A DNA stretch of 64,000 nucleotides from assembly GCF_004364555.1 (NCBI RefSeq), contig NZ_SOAM01000001.1, positions 1,550,001-1,614,000 of the forward strand. The letters run 5' to 3'. The DNA comes from Amnibacterium kyonggiense. Lineage in GTDB: Bacteria; Actinomycetota; Actinomycetes; Actinomycetales; Microbacteriaceae. The stretch's first letter is position 1; each line of letters opens with the position of its first letter. This document shows, piece by piece, positions 25,194-33,374 of this stretch. Position numbers and translations under genes: made by a program. Under the pieces are notes generated by a model. The model made no database searches, had not been told where the DNA came from, and saw only the letters and a list, made by a program, of their open reading frames with translations.

Positions 25194-26738
25194 GTGACCG
25201 AGCCCGCGCCGTCGCTCGAGCGCCCGGTCGCCGCGCCGCCGGCCGGCCGGCGGTCGAGCGCGCTCGCGGCGATCGCCGGGGTCGCGAGCGCGGCCGCCGC
25301 GCTCGGCGCGGGGGAGCTCGTCGCCGCGGTCTTCAACGCCTCCGCGAGCCCGATCCTGTCGGTGGGCTCGTTCGTCATCGACCTGACGCCGGCGTTCCTG
25401 AAGTCCGCGGTGATCGCCGCCTTCGGGACCGGGGACAAGCCGTTCCTCATCGTCGTGCTGCTCGTCCTGGTCCTGGCGGTCGGCGCGCTCGCCGGGTTGC
25501 TGCAGGCCCGGCGGCGGCCGTTCGGCGTCGTGCTCGTCGCGCTGCTCGGCGTGGTCGCAGCGGGCGCGGCCGTCACGCGGACGGGTGCGACGGCGGTCGA
25601 CGCCGCGCCCTCGGTCGTCGCCGCCGTGATCGGCGCGGCGATGCTCGTGCGCCTCATCGGGCGGAGCACGACGACCGGCCGCCGCGCGTTCCTCCGCGGC
25701 GCGGTCGTGACGACGGCCGTCGGGATCGCCGCGGGCGTCGCCGCCCGCGCGCTGAGCGCCGGGCAGCGCGGGACGCAGCGGGCGATCGCCGCCGTGCGCC
25801 TCCCGACGCCGACGGCGACCGCGGCTCCGCCGGCCGCGGCCGACTCGTTCGACGTCCCCGGCCTGACCCCGCTCGTCACGCCGAACGCGGACTTCTACCG
25901 GATCGACATCGCGCTCTCGCCGCCCGCCATCGACCCCGCCGCCTGGCGGCTCGAGGTGACGGGGGAGGTCGAGAACCCGTTCACGCTGACCTACCGCCAG
26001 CTCTCGGCGCTGCCGATGCACGAGTCGCCGACGACGCTCATGTGCGTCTCGAACGAGGTCGGCGGCACGCTGAACGGGACCGCCGTCTGGCTCGGCACCT
26101 CCATCCGCGACCTCCTCGCCCGCGCGCGGCCGAAGGCCGGGGCCGACATGGTGCTGTCGTCGGGGGCGGACGGGTTCAGCGCGAGCACGCCGCTGTCCGT
26201 GCTGCAGGACGAGGGCCGTGACTCCCTCCTCGCGGTCGGGATGAACGGCGATCCGCTGCCCCAGCTGCACGGGTTCCCGGTCCGCATGGTCGTGCCGGGG
26301 CTCTACGGCTACGTGTCGGCGACGAAGTGGCTGACGAGGCTCGAGGTCACGCGCTTCGACGCAAAGGCCGCGTACTGGACGACGCGCGGGTACTCGGCGC
26401 AGGCGCCGGTCAAGATCTCGAGCCGGATCGACCGGCCCCGGAACGGCGCGCGCGCCGGGATGGTCACGGTCGCGGGCGTCGCGTGGGCGCAGCACACGGG
26501 CATCGCGCGGGTGCAGCTGCAGGTCGACGACGGCCCGTGGCGCGACTGCGAGCTCGCCGGCGACTGGTCGGTCGACGTGTGGCGGCAGTGGCGGTACCGG
26601 TGGCAGGCGGAGCGCGGCACGCACACCCTCCGCGTCCGCGCGACCGACGCGGACGGGCTCGTGCAGACGGCGAAGGTGCAGGGCGAGATCCCGAACGGAG
26701 CGACGGGCCTCCACACGGTTCAGGTCGCCATCACCTGA
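25194..26738 (+). CDS. Membrane-bound sulfite-oxidase-type molybdopterin oxidoreductase
   Basis: 514 residues. Four N-terminal transmembrane helices (to about residue 185) precede an extracytoplasmic molybdopterin domain. C284 in LMCVSNEVGG is at the place of the molybdenum-ligating cysteine of the sulfite oxidase fold, followed by HGFPVRMVVPGLYGYVSATKWLTRLEV and a C-terminal dimerisation domain (GVAWAQHTGIARVQLQVDDGPW). TGRRAFLRGA (about 160) resembles a twin-Arg-like motif moved inside the membrane region. Substrate unknown. Confidence 0.87.
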   Translation: MTEPAPSLERPVAAPPAGRRSSALAAIAGVASAAAALGAGELVAAVFNASASPILSVGSFVIDLTPAFLKSAVIAAFGTGDKPFLIVVLLVLVLAVGALAGLLQARRRPFGVVLVALLGVVAAGAAVTRTGATAVDAAPSVVAAVIGAAMLVRLIGRSTTTGRRAFLRGAVVTTAVGIAAGVAARALSAGQRGTQRAIAAVRLPTPTATAAPPAAADSFDVPGLTPLVTPNADFYRIDIALSPPAIDPAAWRLEVTGEVENPFTLTYRQLSALPMHESPTTLMCVSNEVGGTLNGTAVWLGTSIRDLLARARPKAGADMVLSSGADGFSASTPLSVLQDEGRDSLLAVGMNGDPLPQLHGFPVRMVVPGLYGYVSATKWLTRLEVTRFDAKAAYWTTRGYSAQAPVKISSRIDRPRNGARAGMVTVAGVAWAQHTGIARVQLQVDDGPWRDCELAGDWSVDVWRQWRYRWQAERGTHTLRVRATDADGLVQTAKVQGEIPNGATGLHTVQVAIT

Positions 26739-26740
26739 CA

Positions 26741-26799
26741 CCTTGCTCACGCTTCTTGCCGCCCGGACGGCGTCCGGGCGGCAAGAAGCGTGAGCAAGG
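26741..26799. terminator. Perfect 28-bp hairpin
   Basis: Arms 26741-26768 (starts CCTTGCTCACGCTTCTTGCC) and 26772-26799 are exact reverse complements over a three-base GGC loop. It begins 3 bases after the oxidoreductase stop codon and ends just before the TPP riboswitch. It insulates the two units and is much longer than a normal intrinsic terminator. Confidence 0.7.
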
Positions 26800-26824
26800 T
26801 CGGGGGAGGCCTATGCTGCTCACG

Positions 26825-26942
26825 ACACGGGAGTCCGGTATGCCGGGCTGAGAGGAAGCTGCTCCAAGCTTCGACCGTGGGGGCGGGCCGGGAGGTCCGC
26901 ACCCCGCACCTGATCCGGATCATGCCGGCGCAGGGAGACTCT
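26825..26942 (+). promoter_or_regulatory. TPP riboswitch (THI element)
   Basis: Both invariant blocks of the thiamine pyrophosphate aptamer are present: GGGCTGAGAGG (26845-26855) and CACCTGATCCGGATCATGCC (26907-26926), followed by GGCGCAGGGAG. Between them is an extended P3 region with a GAAGCT/AGCTTC hairpin. The aptamer ends about 40 bases before the ykoE GTG, so control is probably by hiding the ribosome binding site; no separate terminator was identified. Ends are approximate. Confidence 0.93.
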
Positions 26943-26981
26943 TCACACCGCCCGTGCTCGGACCTCTCGAAGGCGGGCACC

Positions 26982-27608
26982 GTGACCAGCACCACCTCCA
27001 TCTCCACGACGCGTCGGCTGCGCTGGCGGGTCGTCGACATCGTCGTGGCGAGCGTGCTCGCCGTCGCGGCGTCGTTCCTCTTCATCGTCTGGAACACCGC
27101 GTACCTCGGCCCGAGCAACCTGCTCACGCCGCTGCTGCCCGGCGTCCAGGGCCTCGTGAACGGGCTCTGGTTCATCGCGGGCCCGCTCGTCGCGCTCGTC
27201 GTCCGCAAGCCGGGCGCCGCGCTCTACGGGGAGCTCGTCGCCGCGATCGTCTCCGCGCTCGTCGGCAACCAGTGGGGGGCGACGACGATCATCTCGGGCC
27301 TGGTGCAGGGCCTCGGTGCCGAGATCGTGTTTGCCGTCCTCGCCTACCGGGTGTGGACGTGGTGGAGCGCCGCGCTCGCCGGCGCGCTCTCGGGCGCCTT
27401 CGCGTCGGTCTACGACCTCGGCCTGCTGCCCGGACTCCCGGGCGGGTACGCCGGGTCGAGCGCCGCGTTCGGCGCCGTCTACCTGCCGTCGCAGGCGATC
27501 TCGGGCGCGGTCCTGGCCGGCCTCCTGGCCTGGGTCGTCGTCCGGGCGCTCGCCGCGACCGGCGCCCTCGCCCGGTTTCCCGCCGGGCGCGCAGTGCGCC
27601 CTCGATGA
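26982..27608 (+). CDS. ykoE: ECF transporter substrate-binding S component, YkoE type
   Basis: 208-residue membrane protein with about six helices (VVDIVVASVLAVAASFLFIVW, LLPGVQGLVNGLWFIAGPLVALVV, GAALYGELVAAIVSALVGNQWG, SAAFGAVYLPSQAISGAVL). It binds the thiamine precursor hydroxymethylpyrimidine or thiamine and docks on the ykoDC energy module. The upstream TPP riboswitch identifies the vitamin. The GTG at 26982 follows AAGGCGGG; its ATGA overlap with ykoD couples them. Confidence 0.92.
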   Translation: MTSTTSISTTRRLRWRVVDIVVASVLAVAASFLFIVWNTAYLGPSNLLTPLLPGVQGLVNGLWFIAGPLVALVVRKPGAALYGELVAAIVSALVGNQWGATTIISGLVQGLGAEIVFAVLAYRVWTWWSAALAGALSGAFASVYDLGLLPGLPGGYAGSSAAFGAVYLPSQAISGAVLAGLLAWVVVRALAATGALARFPAGRAVRPR

Positions 27609-29026
27609 GACCCGCCGCGCTGCGGGCGGAGGGCTGGGGCTGGCAGCACGCCGGCCGGCGCGAGTGGGCCGTGCGCGGCCTCGATCTCCGCATCGAACCG
27701 GGAGAGCGGATCCTGCTCCTCGGTCCGTCGGGCGCAGGCAAGTCCACGCTGCTGAAGGCGTTCGCCGGGGTGCTCGGCGACGACGAGGGCGACGGTGCCG
27801 GCCGACTGCTCGTCGACGACCAGGACGCGGGGGCGGCCCGCGGCCGGGTCGGGCTCGTGCTCCAGGCACCGGACGCGAACATCGTGCTCGAGCGCGTCGG
27901 CGACGACGTCGCGTTCGGCTGCGAGAACCTCGGCGTGCCGGCCACCGAGATCCCGGGCAGGGTCGCGCGCGCCACGGCCGCCGTCGGGCTCCTCGTGCCG
28001 CAGGACCGGTCGACCGCCGCGCTGTCCGGCGGTCAGCAGCAGCGCCTCGCCGTCGCCGGCGTGCTCGCCATGGGGGCGGGTGCGGTGCTGCTCGACGAGC
28101 CGACCGCGAACCTCGATCCGCGTGGGGTCCCGGAGGTCCGGGACGCGGTGCTCGCGGCCACCGCGGGCGCGACCCTCGTCGTGGTCGAGCACCGCGTCGA
28201 CGTCTGGCGGGACCACGTCGATCGCATCGTCGTGCTGGAGCCCGGCGGGGGCGTGCTCGCCCAAGGACCGCCGGACCGGGTGCTGCGGGAGCAGGGATCC
28301 GCGCTCGCCGCCGCCGGCGTCTGGATCCCCGGCTTCGTCCCGCGCGCCGCGCGGTCGCCACGACCGGGCGGCGCCCCGCTGCTGGCGGCTGAGGCGCTCG
28401 CCGTCGGACGGGACGGTGCCGCCGTCGCCCGCGGCATCGACGCGACGGCCCGGGCCGGCGGCGCGCTCGCCGTGCTCGGGCCGAACGGCGTCGGCAAGTC
28501 CACCTTCGCCCTCACGGCGGCCGGGCTGCTCCCGCGCGTCGCGGGTCGCCTCGAGGCGCTCCCGGCGCTCGCCGACGGCCTCCGCGCCGACCCGATCCGC
28601 TGGCGATCCCGCGAGCTGCTGCCGCGCATCGGGTGCGTGTTCCAGCAGCCGGAGCACCAGTTCGTCGCGCCGACCGTGCGGCAGGAGCTCGCGGTGGGCC
28701 CTCGAGCGCTGCGGCTCGGCGAGCAGGCGGTCTCGGACCGCACGACGGAGATGCTCGAGACCCTGCGGCTCGGCGCCCTGGCGGACGCGAACCCGTTCAC
28801 GCTCTCCGGCGGCGAGCAGCGGCGGCTCTCCGTCGCGACCGCGCTCGCCACCGCGCCGAAGGTGCTCGTCGTCGACGAGCCGACGTTCGGTCAGGACGCG
28901 CTGACCTGGGCGGGCCTCGTCGACCTCTTCGGACGGCTGCTCGACGAGGCCTCCTCGGTCCTCGCGGTCACCCATGACGAGCGCTTCGCGGACGCGCTGG
29001 GCGCCGACCGGCTCGTGCTCGCGTGA
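27605..29026 (+). CDS. ykoD: ECF transporter ATPase with two fused ABC domains, YkoD type
   Basis: 473-residue cytoplasmic energising subunit holding both ATPase domains in one chain. Domain 1: Walker A GPSGAGKST, signature LSGGQQQRL, Walker B AVLLDEPTANLD. Domain 2: GPNGVGKST, LSGGEQRRLS, VLVVDEPTFGQD; its Q-loop reads VFQQPEHQFV. Fusion of the two domains is usual for YkoD. Start and stop both overlap neighbours by four bases (ATGA, GTGA). Confidence 0.93.
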   Translation: MRPAALRAEGWGWQHAGRREWAVRGLDLRIEPGERILLLGPSGAGKSTLLKAFAGVLGDDEGDGAGRLLVDDQDAGAARGRVGLVLQAPDANIVLERVGDDVAFGCENLGVPATEIPGRVARATAAVGLLVPQDRSTAALSGGQQQRLAVAGVLAMGAGAVLLDEPTANLDPRGVPEVRDAVLAATAGATLVVVEHRVDVWRDHVDRIVVLEPGGGVLAQGPPDRVLREQGSALAAAGVWIPGFVPRAARSPRPGGAPLLAAEALAVGRDGAAVARGIDATARAGGALAVLGPNGVGKSTFALTAAGLLPRVAGRLEALPALADGLRADPIRWRSRELLPRIGCVFQQPEHQFVAPTVRQELAVGPRALRLGEQAVSDRTTEMLETLRLGALADANPFTLSGGEQRRLSVATALATAPKVLVVDEPTFGQDALTWAGLVDLFGRLLDEASSVLAVTHDERFADALGADRLVLA

Positions 29027-29790
29027 CCGCGCCGCTCGACCGCACCAACCCGGTCGCCCGGCTGCTCGTGGCGATCGCGTTCGCGGTGGTCCTCGTGCTC
29101 AGCGTCGACGTGGTATCGGCCGGTGTCGCACTGGTGCTCGGTGGGCTGCTCCTGCTCGCGGCGGGCGTGCGACCGCGCGGGCTCGCGCTGCGGATGCTGC
29201 CGGTGCTGCTCGTCGCGCCGTTCGCCGGTCTCACGATCGCCCTCTACGGGGCCGCGAGCGGGGGTGTGCTGCTCAGCTGGGGCTTCGTGCACGTCACCGA
29301 GGGGTCGCTGCGGCTCGGCCTCGCGACCCTCCTGCGCGTGCTGGCCATCGGGGTCTGCGGCATCGGTCTGCTCGGCGGCATCGACGCGACCCGACTCGCG
29401 GACGGACTCGCGCAGCTCCTGCACCTCCCGGCCCGCTTCGTGCTCGGCGCGCTCGCGGCGTTCCGCCTCATGGGCCTCCTCGGGCAGGACTGGCGCGCGC
29501 TGTCGCTCGCCCGCCGCGCTCGCGGCGTCGCGGACAGCGGGCAGGCGCGGCGCTTCGCGGGGCAGGCGTTCGCGCTGCTCGTCCTGTCGGTGCGGCGGGG
29601 CGGGGTGCTCGCGACCGCGATGGAGGCGCGCGGCTTCGGCGGCCCCGGCGTGCGGACGTGGGCGCGGCCCAGCCGGCTCGGGCGGGCCGACGCGGTGCTC
29701 GTGCTCGCGGCCGTGCTCGTGCTCGGTGCGGCCGTCGCGGCGTCCGTGCTGACCGGCTCGTGGCATCCGGTGGCGGTGCTCGGCGGCTGA
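29023..29790 (+). CDS. ykoC: ECF transporter transmembrane T component, YkoC type
   Basis: 255-residue membrane coupling subunit (EcfT/CbiQ family) with about five helices. It has the two Ala-Arg coupling motifs that contact the ATPase: LARRARGVAD near 160 and AMEARGFGGPG near 200. It completes ykoEDC, a thiamine-precursor uptake system under the TPP riboswitch. No thiamine biosynthesis genes are in the window. Confidence 0.92.
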   Translation: MTAPLDRTNPVARLLVAIAFAVVLVLSVDVVSAGVALVLGGLLLLAAGVRPRGLALRMLPVLLVAPFAGLTIALYGAASGGVLLSWGFVHVTEGSLRLGLATLLRVLAIGVCGIGLLGGIDATRLADGLAQLLHLPARFVLGALAAFRLMGLLGQDWRALSLARRARGVADSGQARRFAGQAFALLVLSVRRGGVLATAMEARGFGGPGVRTWARPSRLGRADAVLVLAAVLVLGAAVAASVLTGSWHPVAVLGG

Positions 29791-29841
29791 GTCGAGATCG
29801 CGCGGCTCGCGCCCAGGTGACTCCCAGTACCGTTGTTCGCC

Positions 29842-30120
29842 ATGAGCGACACCTCCTCTGAACCCGCCAAGTACGTCGCGGAGTACCTCGACGGTCCGCT
29901 GGAGGGCACGACCGAGCACCGCTTCCTCGAGGGCGGCAAGCCCGAGGAGCGCGTCACGCAGTACGCGCTCGTCGACGGCACCGACGCGCAGTTCGAGTAC
30001 GTCGCGGGGGAGATCCGCGAGCTGAACGGCGAGCAGTTCGTGCAGTACTCCTTCTCGCCGAAGGACAGCGATCCGCTGCAGGGTCAGGCGGACCCGAACG
30101 AGGAGTCCAAGCAGCTGTAG
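29842..30120 (+). CDS. Small acidic hypothetical protein
   Basis: 92 residues, cytoplasmic, with no hydrophobic segment. It reads as a small beta-rich domain (YVAEYLDGPLEGTTEHRFLEGG, VTQYALVDGTDAQFEYVAG, EQFVQYSFSPKD) with a disordered acidic tail. Related short proteins occur in Microbacteriaceae but I know no function. Own start context, 51 bases after ykoC; convergent with the metallopeptidase gene only 4 bases away. Confidence 0.65.
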   Translation: MSDTSSEPAKYVAEYLDGPLEGTTEHRFLEGGKPEERVTQYALVDGTDAQFEYVAGEIRELNGEQFVQYSFSPKDSDPLQGQADPNEESKQL

Positions 30121-30124
30121 GGGC

Positions 30125-30475
30125 TCACGCCCAGCCGAGCTCGTGCAGGCGGTCGTCGTCGAGGCCGTAGAAGTGCCCGATCTCGTGGACGAGGGTCGTG
30201 TGGACCTCGTCACGGAGGTCGTCGAGCGTGTCCGCCGCGTCGAGGTGCGACAGGCGGAAGAGCACGATCCGGTCCGGCAGCTCGCCGAAGCCGTACTGCC
30301 CGCGGCGGGTCAGGTCGACACCGTCGTAGCGGCCGAAGAGGTCGTCGCCGTCCTCCGACCGGTCCTCCACGACGAAGGCGACGTTCTCCAGCCCGTCGAG
30401 TATGTCCTGGGGCAGGGCGTCGAGCTCGTCGGTGACGAGGCGCTCGAAGTCCTCCGCAGACAGGTCGATCGGCAC
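30125..30475 (-). CDS. Zincin-like metallopeptidase family protein
   Basis: 116-residue member of the small metallopeptidase family (formerly DUF1025). The zinc site HEIGHFYGLDDDRLHELGW lies at the C-terminus and contains HExxH plus the downstream acidic DDxxLHELG. The N-terminal part has the family's FERLVTDELDALPQDILDGLENVAFVVED. GTG at 30475 is the sensible start. It is 8 bases downstream of the azoreductase gene on the same strand, so probably co-transcribed. Proteolytic activity is not proven for the family. Confidence 0.85.
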   Translation of the reverse strand: MPIDLSAEDFERLVTDELDALPQDILDGLENVAFVVEDRSEDGDDLFGRYDGVDLTRRGQYGFGELPDRIVLFRLSHLDAADTLDDLRDEVHTTLVHEIGHFYGLDDDRLHELGWA

Positions 30476-30483
30476 GCGACGCC

Positions 30484-31134
30484 CTACGCGGCCGGGCCGA
30501 GCGTCCGGCCGAGCTCGGCCGCGCGGGCCATCGCGGCCGCGAGCTCCGCCTCCGCGCGGGGGAGCCGGTCTGCCAGCGCCGGCACGACGTCCGCGAGGGT
30601 GAGGTCCGTGGTGACGACGGTCGCGTCCATGCCGAGCGCCTCCTCGAGGACCAGCCGCAGCGGCGGGACCGCGTGGTCCCAGCCCTCGGTCGCCGTGCCG
30701 GGGTCGTACACCGCGCCGCGCGCGGTGACGATCACCGCCGGGCGTCCGGCGACCGGCTGCGTCTCGCTGCCGAACGGCGTCGTCACGCCGGGCACGTGGA
30801 CGTGGTCGATCCACGCCTTCAGCGTGGACGGCAGCGAGTAGTTGTACATCGGCGCACCGATCAGAAGGACGTCCGCGGCGACGAGCTCGTCGATGAGGGT
30901 CCGCTGCAGCGCCGCCTCCGCCTCGGGCGGGGCCTCGCCCTCCCGGCGGAGATGCGGCGCCCAGTGCGCCGCGGCGCTCGTCAGGTGCGGGACGGGGTCC
31001 GCGTGGAGGTCGCGGGCGGTCACCGTGAAGCCGTCGCCGCGCCCGCGCCAGGCGTCGGCGAACGCGGCCGTCACCATCCGGGTGCGCGACCGGACGGGAT
31101 CGATCGACGAGTCGAGCTGCAGCAGGCGGGGCAC
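30484..31134 (-). CDS. azoR: FMN-dependent NADH-azoreductase
   Basis: 216-residue flavodoxin-fold NADH:quinone/azo reductase. Motifs: LLQLDSSIDPVRSRTRMVT (FMN phosphate loop, near residue 15), ADVLLIGAPMYNYSLPSTLKAWIDHV around residue 95 (the strongest family signature), and VIVTARGAVYDPG near residue 140. Cytoplasmic dimer expected to detoxify quinones. GTG start. Divergent from a small membrane protein gene. Confidence 0.9.
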   Translation of the reverse strand: MPRLLQLDSSIDPVRSRTRMVTAAFADAWRGRGDGFTVTARDLHADPVPHLTSAAAHWAPHLRREGEAPPEAEAALQRTLIDELVAADVLLIGAPMYNYSLPSTLKAWIDHVHVPGVTTPFGSETQPVAGRPAVIVTARGAVYDPGTATEGWDHAVPPLRLVLEEALGMDATVVTTDLTLADVVPALADRLPRAEAELAAAMARAAELGRTLGPAA

Positions 31135-31233
31135 GCGGGCGACGCTACCGGGACGGACGTGAGCGACCTCTCCGGCCCCGGCTCCTGCGTGCCCGCTGAG
31201 GAACCCTTCACCTTCCGATGGTGTCCTGGTTGC

Positions 31234-31431
31234 GTGAGGACCACGATCGTCGTCGTCTACGTCGGGATGGCGGTGTGGCTGCTGTTCGCGGCCGCTGTGC
31301 GCATCGCGCTGCAGCTCCGCGCCGGCCAGGACCTCGACGCGCTGCCGTTCATCGGCGGTGCCATCGGTCTCGTGGCGCTGGTGCTGCTGCTGCCGGCCTA
31401 CGAGGACCGGCGCAGGCGCGAGCGCGAGTAG
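31234..31431 (+). CDS. Small two-helix membrane protein
   Basis: 65 residues: TTIVVVYVGMAVWLLFAAAVRIAL, a short loop, then FIGGAIGLVALVLLLPAY, and the basic tail EDRRRRERE in the cytoplasm. GTG start at 31234. No recognisable family. It ends just before the convergent tRNA-His gene. Confidence 0.55.
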   Translation: MRTTIVVVYVGMAVWLLFAAAVRIALQLRAGQDLDALPFIGGAIGLVALVLLLPAYEDRRRRERE

Positions 31432-31474
31432 CGCCCGGACCCGGTCCCGCGCGGCCGCAACGCGGGGGAGATGG

Positions 31475-31548
31475 GGTGGACGACGGGACTCGAACCCGCG
31501 ACTTCCGGCACCACAAGCCAGCGCTCTACCAACTGAGCTACGCCCACC
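31475..31548 (-). tRNA. tRNA-His (anticodon GTG)
   Basis: On the minus strand the sequence folds as a complete cloverleaf: acceptor GTGGGCG/CGTCCAC, D-arm AGCTCAGTTGGTAGAGC, anticodon stem CTGGC/GCCGG around loop TTGTGGT (anticodon GTG), and T-arm GCGGGTTCGAGTCCCGT. An extra G at -1 opposite C73 is the tRNA-His identity pair. CCA is not encoded. Confidence 0.95.
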
Positions 31549-31606
31549 ATGCGCCCGACGCGACGTCCGGGCCTCCGGAAGTGTAGCCGCTCGTCGGGCC
31601 CGTCGA

Positions 31607-32218
31607 TCACCCCGCGAACGCGGCGGTGACCTCCGATGCGGCCGCCTGGGACTCCTCCGACGTCGGGCCGGGCAGCGGCGCGAAGACGGTGCGGCGGTAG
31701 TAGTCGAGCTCCCGGACGGACTCGAGGATGTCGGCGAGCGCCCGGTGGCCGCCGTGCTTGGTCGGCGCGTTGTAGTAGACGCGCGGGTACCAGCGGCGGG
31801 CGAGCTCCTTGATCGAGGAGACGTCGATGCTGCGGTAGTGCAGGAAGTCGTCCACCTCGGTCATGTACTTCGCGAGGAAGCCGCGGTCCGTGCCGATCGT
31901 GTTGCCGGCGAGCGGCGCCTGCCCCGCCTGCGGCACGAAGCGCTGCAGGTACTCGAGCACCTGGCGCTGCGCCTCCTCCAGGGAGACGCCGTGGTCCATC
32001 GCCTCGAGCAGGCCGGAGGCGGTGTGCATGTTCACGACCACCTCGCCCATGTTCGCCTTCGCCGCCTCGGAGGGCTTGATGACGACGTCGAAGCCGGGGT
32101 CGAGCACGTTCAACTCGAAGTCGGTGACGACGACGGCCACCTCGACCAGCTCGTCGACGGCCAGGTCCAGCCCGGTCATCTCGCAATCGATCCACACGAG
32201 ACGGTCACCGGAAGGCAT
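31607..32218 (-). CDS. orn: Oligoribonuclease
   Basis: 203-residue DEDDh 3'-5' exonuclease that degrades nanoRNAs and pGpG. Exo I: WIDCEMTGLD (residues 9-18); Exo II region with GNTIGTDRGFL near 105; Exo III: HRALADILES near 160. The ATG at 32218 gives the canonical N-terminus MPSGDRLVWIDCEMTG. Divergent from the DUF2090 gene, with tRNA-His downstream on the same strand. Confidence 0.95.
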   Translation of the reverse strand: MPSGDRLVWIDCEMTGLDLAVDELVEVAVVVTDFELNVLDPGFDVVIKPSEAAKANMGEVVVNMHTASGLLEAMDHGVSLEEAQRQVLEYLQRFVPQAGQAPLAGNTIGTDRGFLAKYMTEVDDFLHYRSIDVSSIKELARRWYPRVYYNAPTKHGGHRALADILESVRELDYYRRTVFAPLPGPTSEESQAAASEVTAAFAG

Positions 32219-32327
32219 GGAGGGGATCCTATCGACGGCGCCGACACGCTCTCGGGACGCGGCCTGGACGCCGCTCGTGCAGCCCGCGTCCAACCGACGT
32301 GCAGCGGACCGCGCGCAGCATGACGGG

Positions 32328-33230
32328 GTGACCGAACCGCTCCTCTTCATCCTCGCCATGGACCAGCGCGACAGCATCGAGCAGAAGCTGTACGACCTCG
32401 ACCGTGCGCCGACCCCGGAGGAGTCGGCGAGCATCGCGGCGAACAAGCTGCTCGTCTACCGCGGGCTCCTGGACGCCCTGCCCGGGCTGCCGGAGGGCGG
32501 CAAGCCGGGCTTCCTCGTCGACGAGCAGTACGGGGCGTCGCCCGCGGTGCTCGCGGCGGCGGACGACCGCATCGCGCTCGCCATGCCGATCGAGGCGAGC
32601 GGCCAGGAGTGGTTCGACTTCGCGTACGGCCACGACTGGCGCGAGCACGCCTCCTTCTTCGGTGCCGACCACCCGAAGGTCCTGATCCGCGACAACCCGG
32701 CGCTCGACGCGCAGCAGCGCGCGGAGCAGGCCGACAAGGTCGCGACGATCTCCTCCTGGGCGCGGCGGGAGGGGAAGGCCTTCATCGTCGAGCTCCTCGT
32801 CCCCGCGACGGACGACGACCTCGCGAAGGTCGACGGGGACACCGACCGCTACGACCGCGAGATCCGGCCGGACCTCACCGTGAGCGCGCTCGAGTTCCTC
32901 CAGGACCACGGCGTCGAGCCCGCCATCTGGAAGATCGAGGGGCTCGCGCGGCGGGAGGACGCCGAGCGCATCGCCGCCACCGCGCGACGGGACGGCCGCG
33001 ACGGCCGCTGCATCGTCCTCGGCCGGAACGCGCCGCAGGAGCAGCTCGACGAGTGGCTCCGCGTCGCGGCACCCGTCGAGGGGTTCATCGGGTTCGCGAT
33101 CGGCCGGAGCAACTGGTGGGAGGCGCTGGAGGGCCGCCTCGACGGATCGCTCGACGACGACGCCGCGCGGCGGCAGATCGCGGAGCACTACACGCACTTC
33201 GTCCGCACCTACGTCGACGCGCGCGGCTGA
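32328..33230 (+). CDS. DUF2090 family protein (IolC C-terminal domain-like)
   Basis: 300-residue TIM-barrel protein resembling the DUF2090 half of bifunctional IolC proteins, where it is linked to 5-dehydro-2-deoxyphosphogluconate aldolase activity. Landmarks: LLFILAMDQRDSIEQKLY at the start, ANKLLVYRGLLDAL, FLVDEQYGASPAVLA, and the C-terminal GFIGFAIGRSNWWEAL. It stands alone without a kinase half or other inositol genes, so an aldolase role is only an inference. GTG start at 32328. Confidence 0.75.
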   Translation: MTEPLLFILAMDQRDSIEQKLYDLDRAPTPEESASIAANKLLVYRGLLDALPGLPEGGKPGFLVDEQYGASPAVLAAADDRIALAMPIEASGQEWFDFAYGHDWREHASFFGADHPKVLIRDNPALDAQQRAEQADKVATISSWARREGKAFIVELLVPATDDDLAKVDGDTDRYDREIRPDLTVSALEFLQDHGVEPAIWKIEGLARREDAERIAATARRDGRDGRCIVLGRNAPQEQLDEWLRVAAPVEGFIGFAIGRSNWWEALEGRLDGSLDDDAARRQIAEHYTHFVRTYVDARG

Positions 33231-33242
33231 CCCGGACGCTGC

Positions 33243-33357
33243 GGGAGCACTACAGCAGGAACGAGGCGCTCGAGCAGGAACGGGGAGGCCCGTGATCCCT
33301 GCTGAAGCACCTCGTTCCTGCTGAAGCGCTCGGATCGTCCTGCTGTCGTGCTCCGGG
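33243..33357. repeat. Complex inverted and direct repeats between convergent genes
   Basis: Outer arms 33244-33260 (GGAGCACTACAGCAGGA) and 33338-33354 pair with one mismatch. Inner arms CAGCAGGAACGAGG (33253-33266) and 33310-33323 pair perfectly. AGCAGGAACG is repeated at 33255 and 33273, and CCTGCTGAAGC at 33298 and 33318. The overlapping arms allow alternative folds. It lies between the ends of the DUF2090 and aldo/keto reductase genes and may act as a terminator. Confidence 0.7.
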
Positions 33358-33374
33358 CGCGGGAGGGATGCGGC

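Noticed and set aside
26341-26400. Catalytic Mo-enzyme operon with a haem partner
   Set aside because: No cytochrome b (YedZ-like) gene is adjacent, so only the membrane-anchored oxidoreductase itself is claimed.
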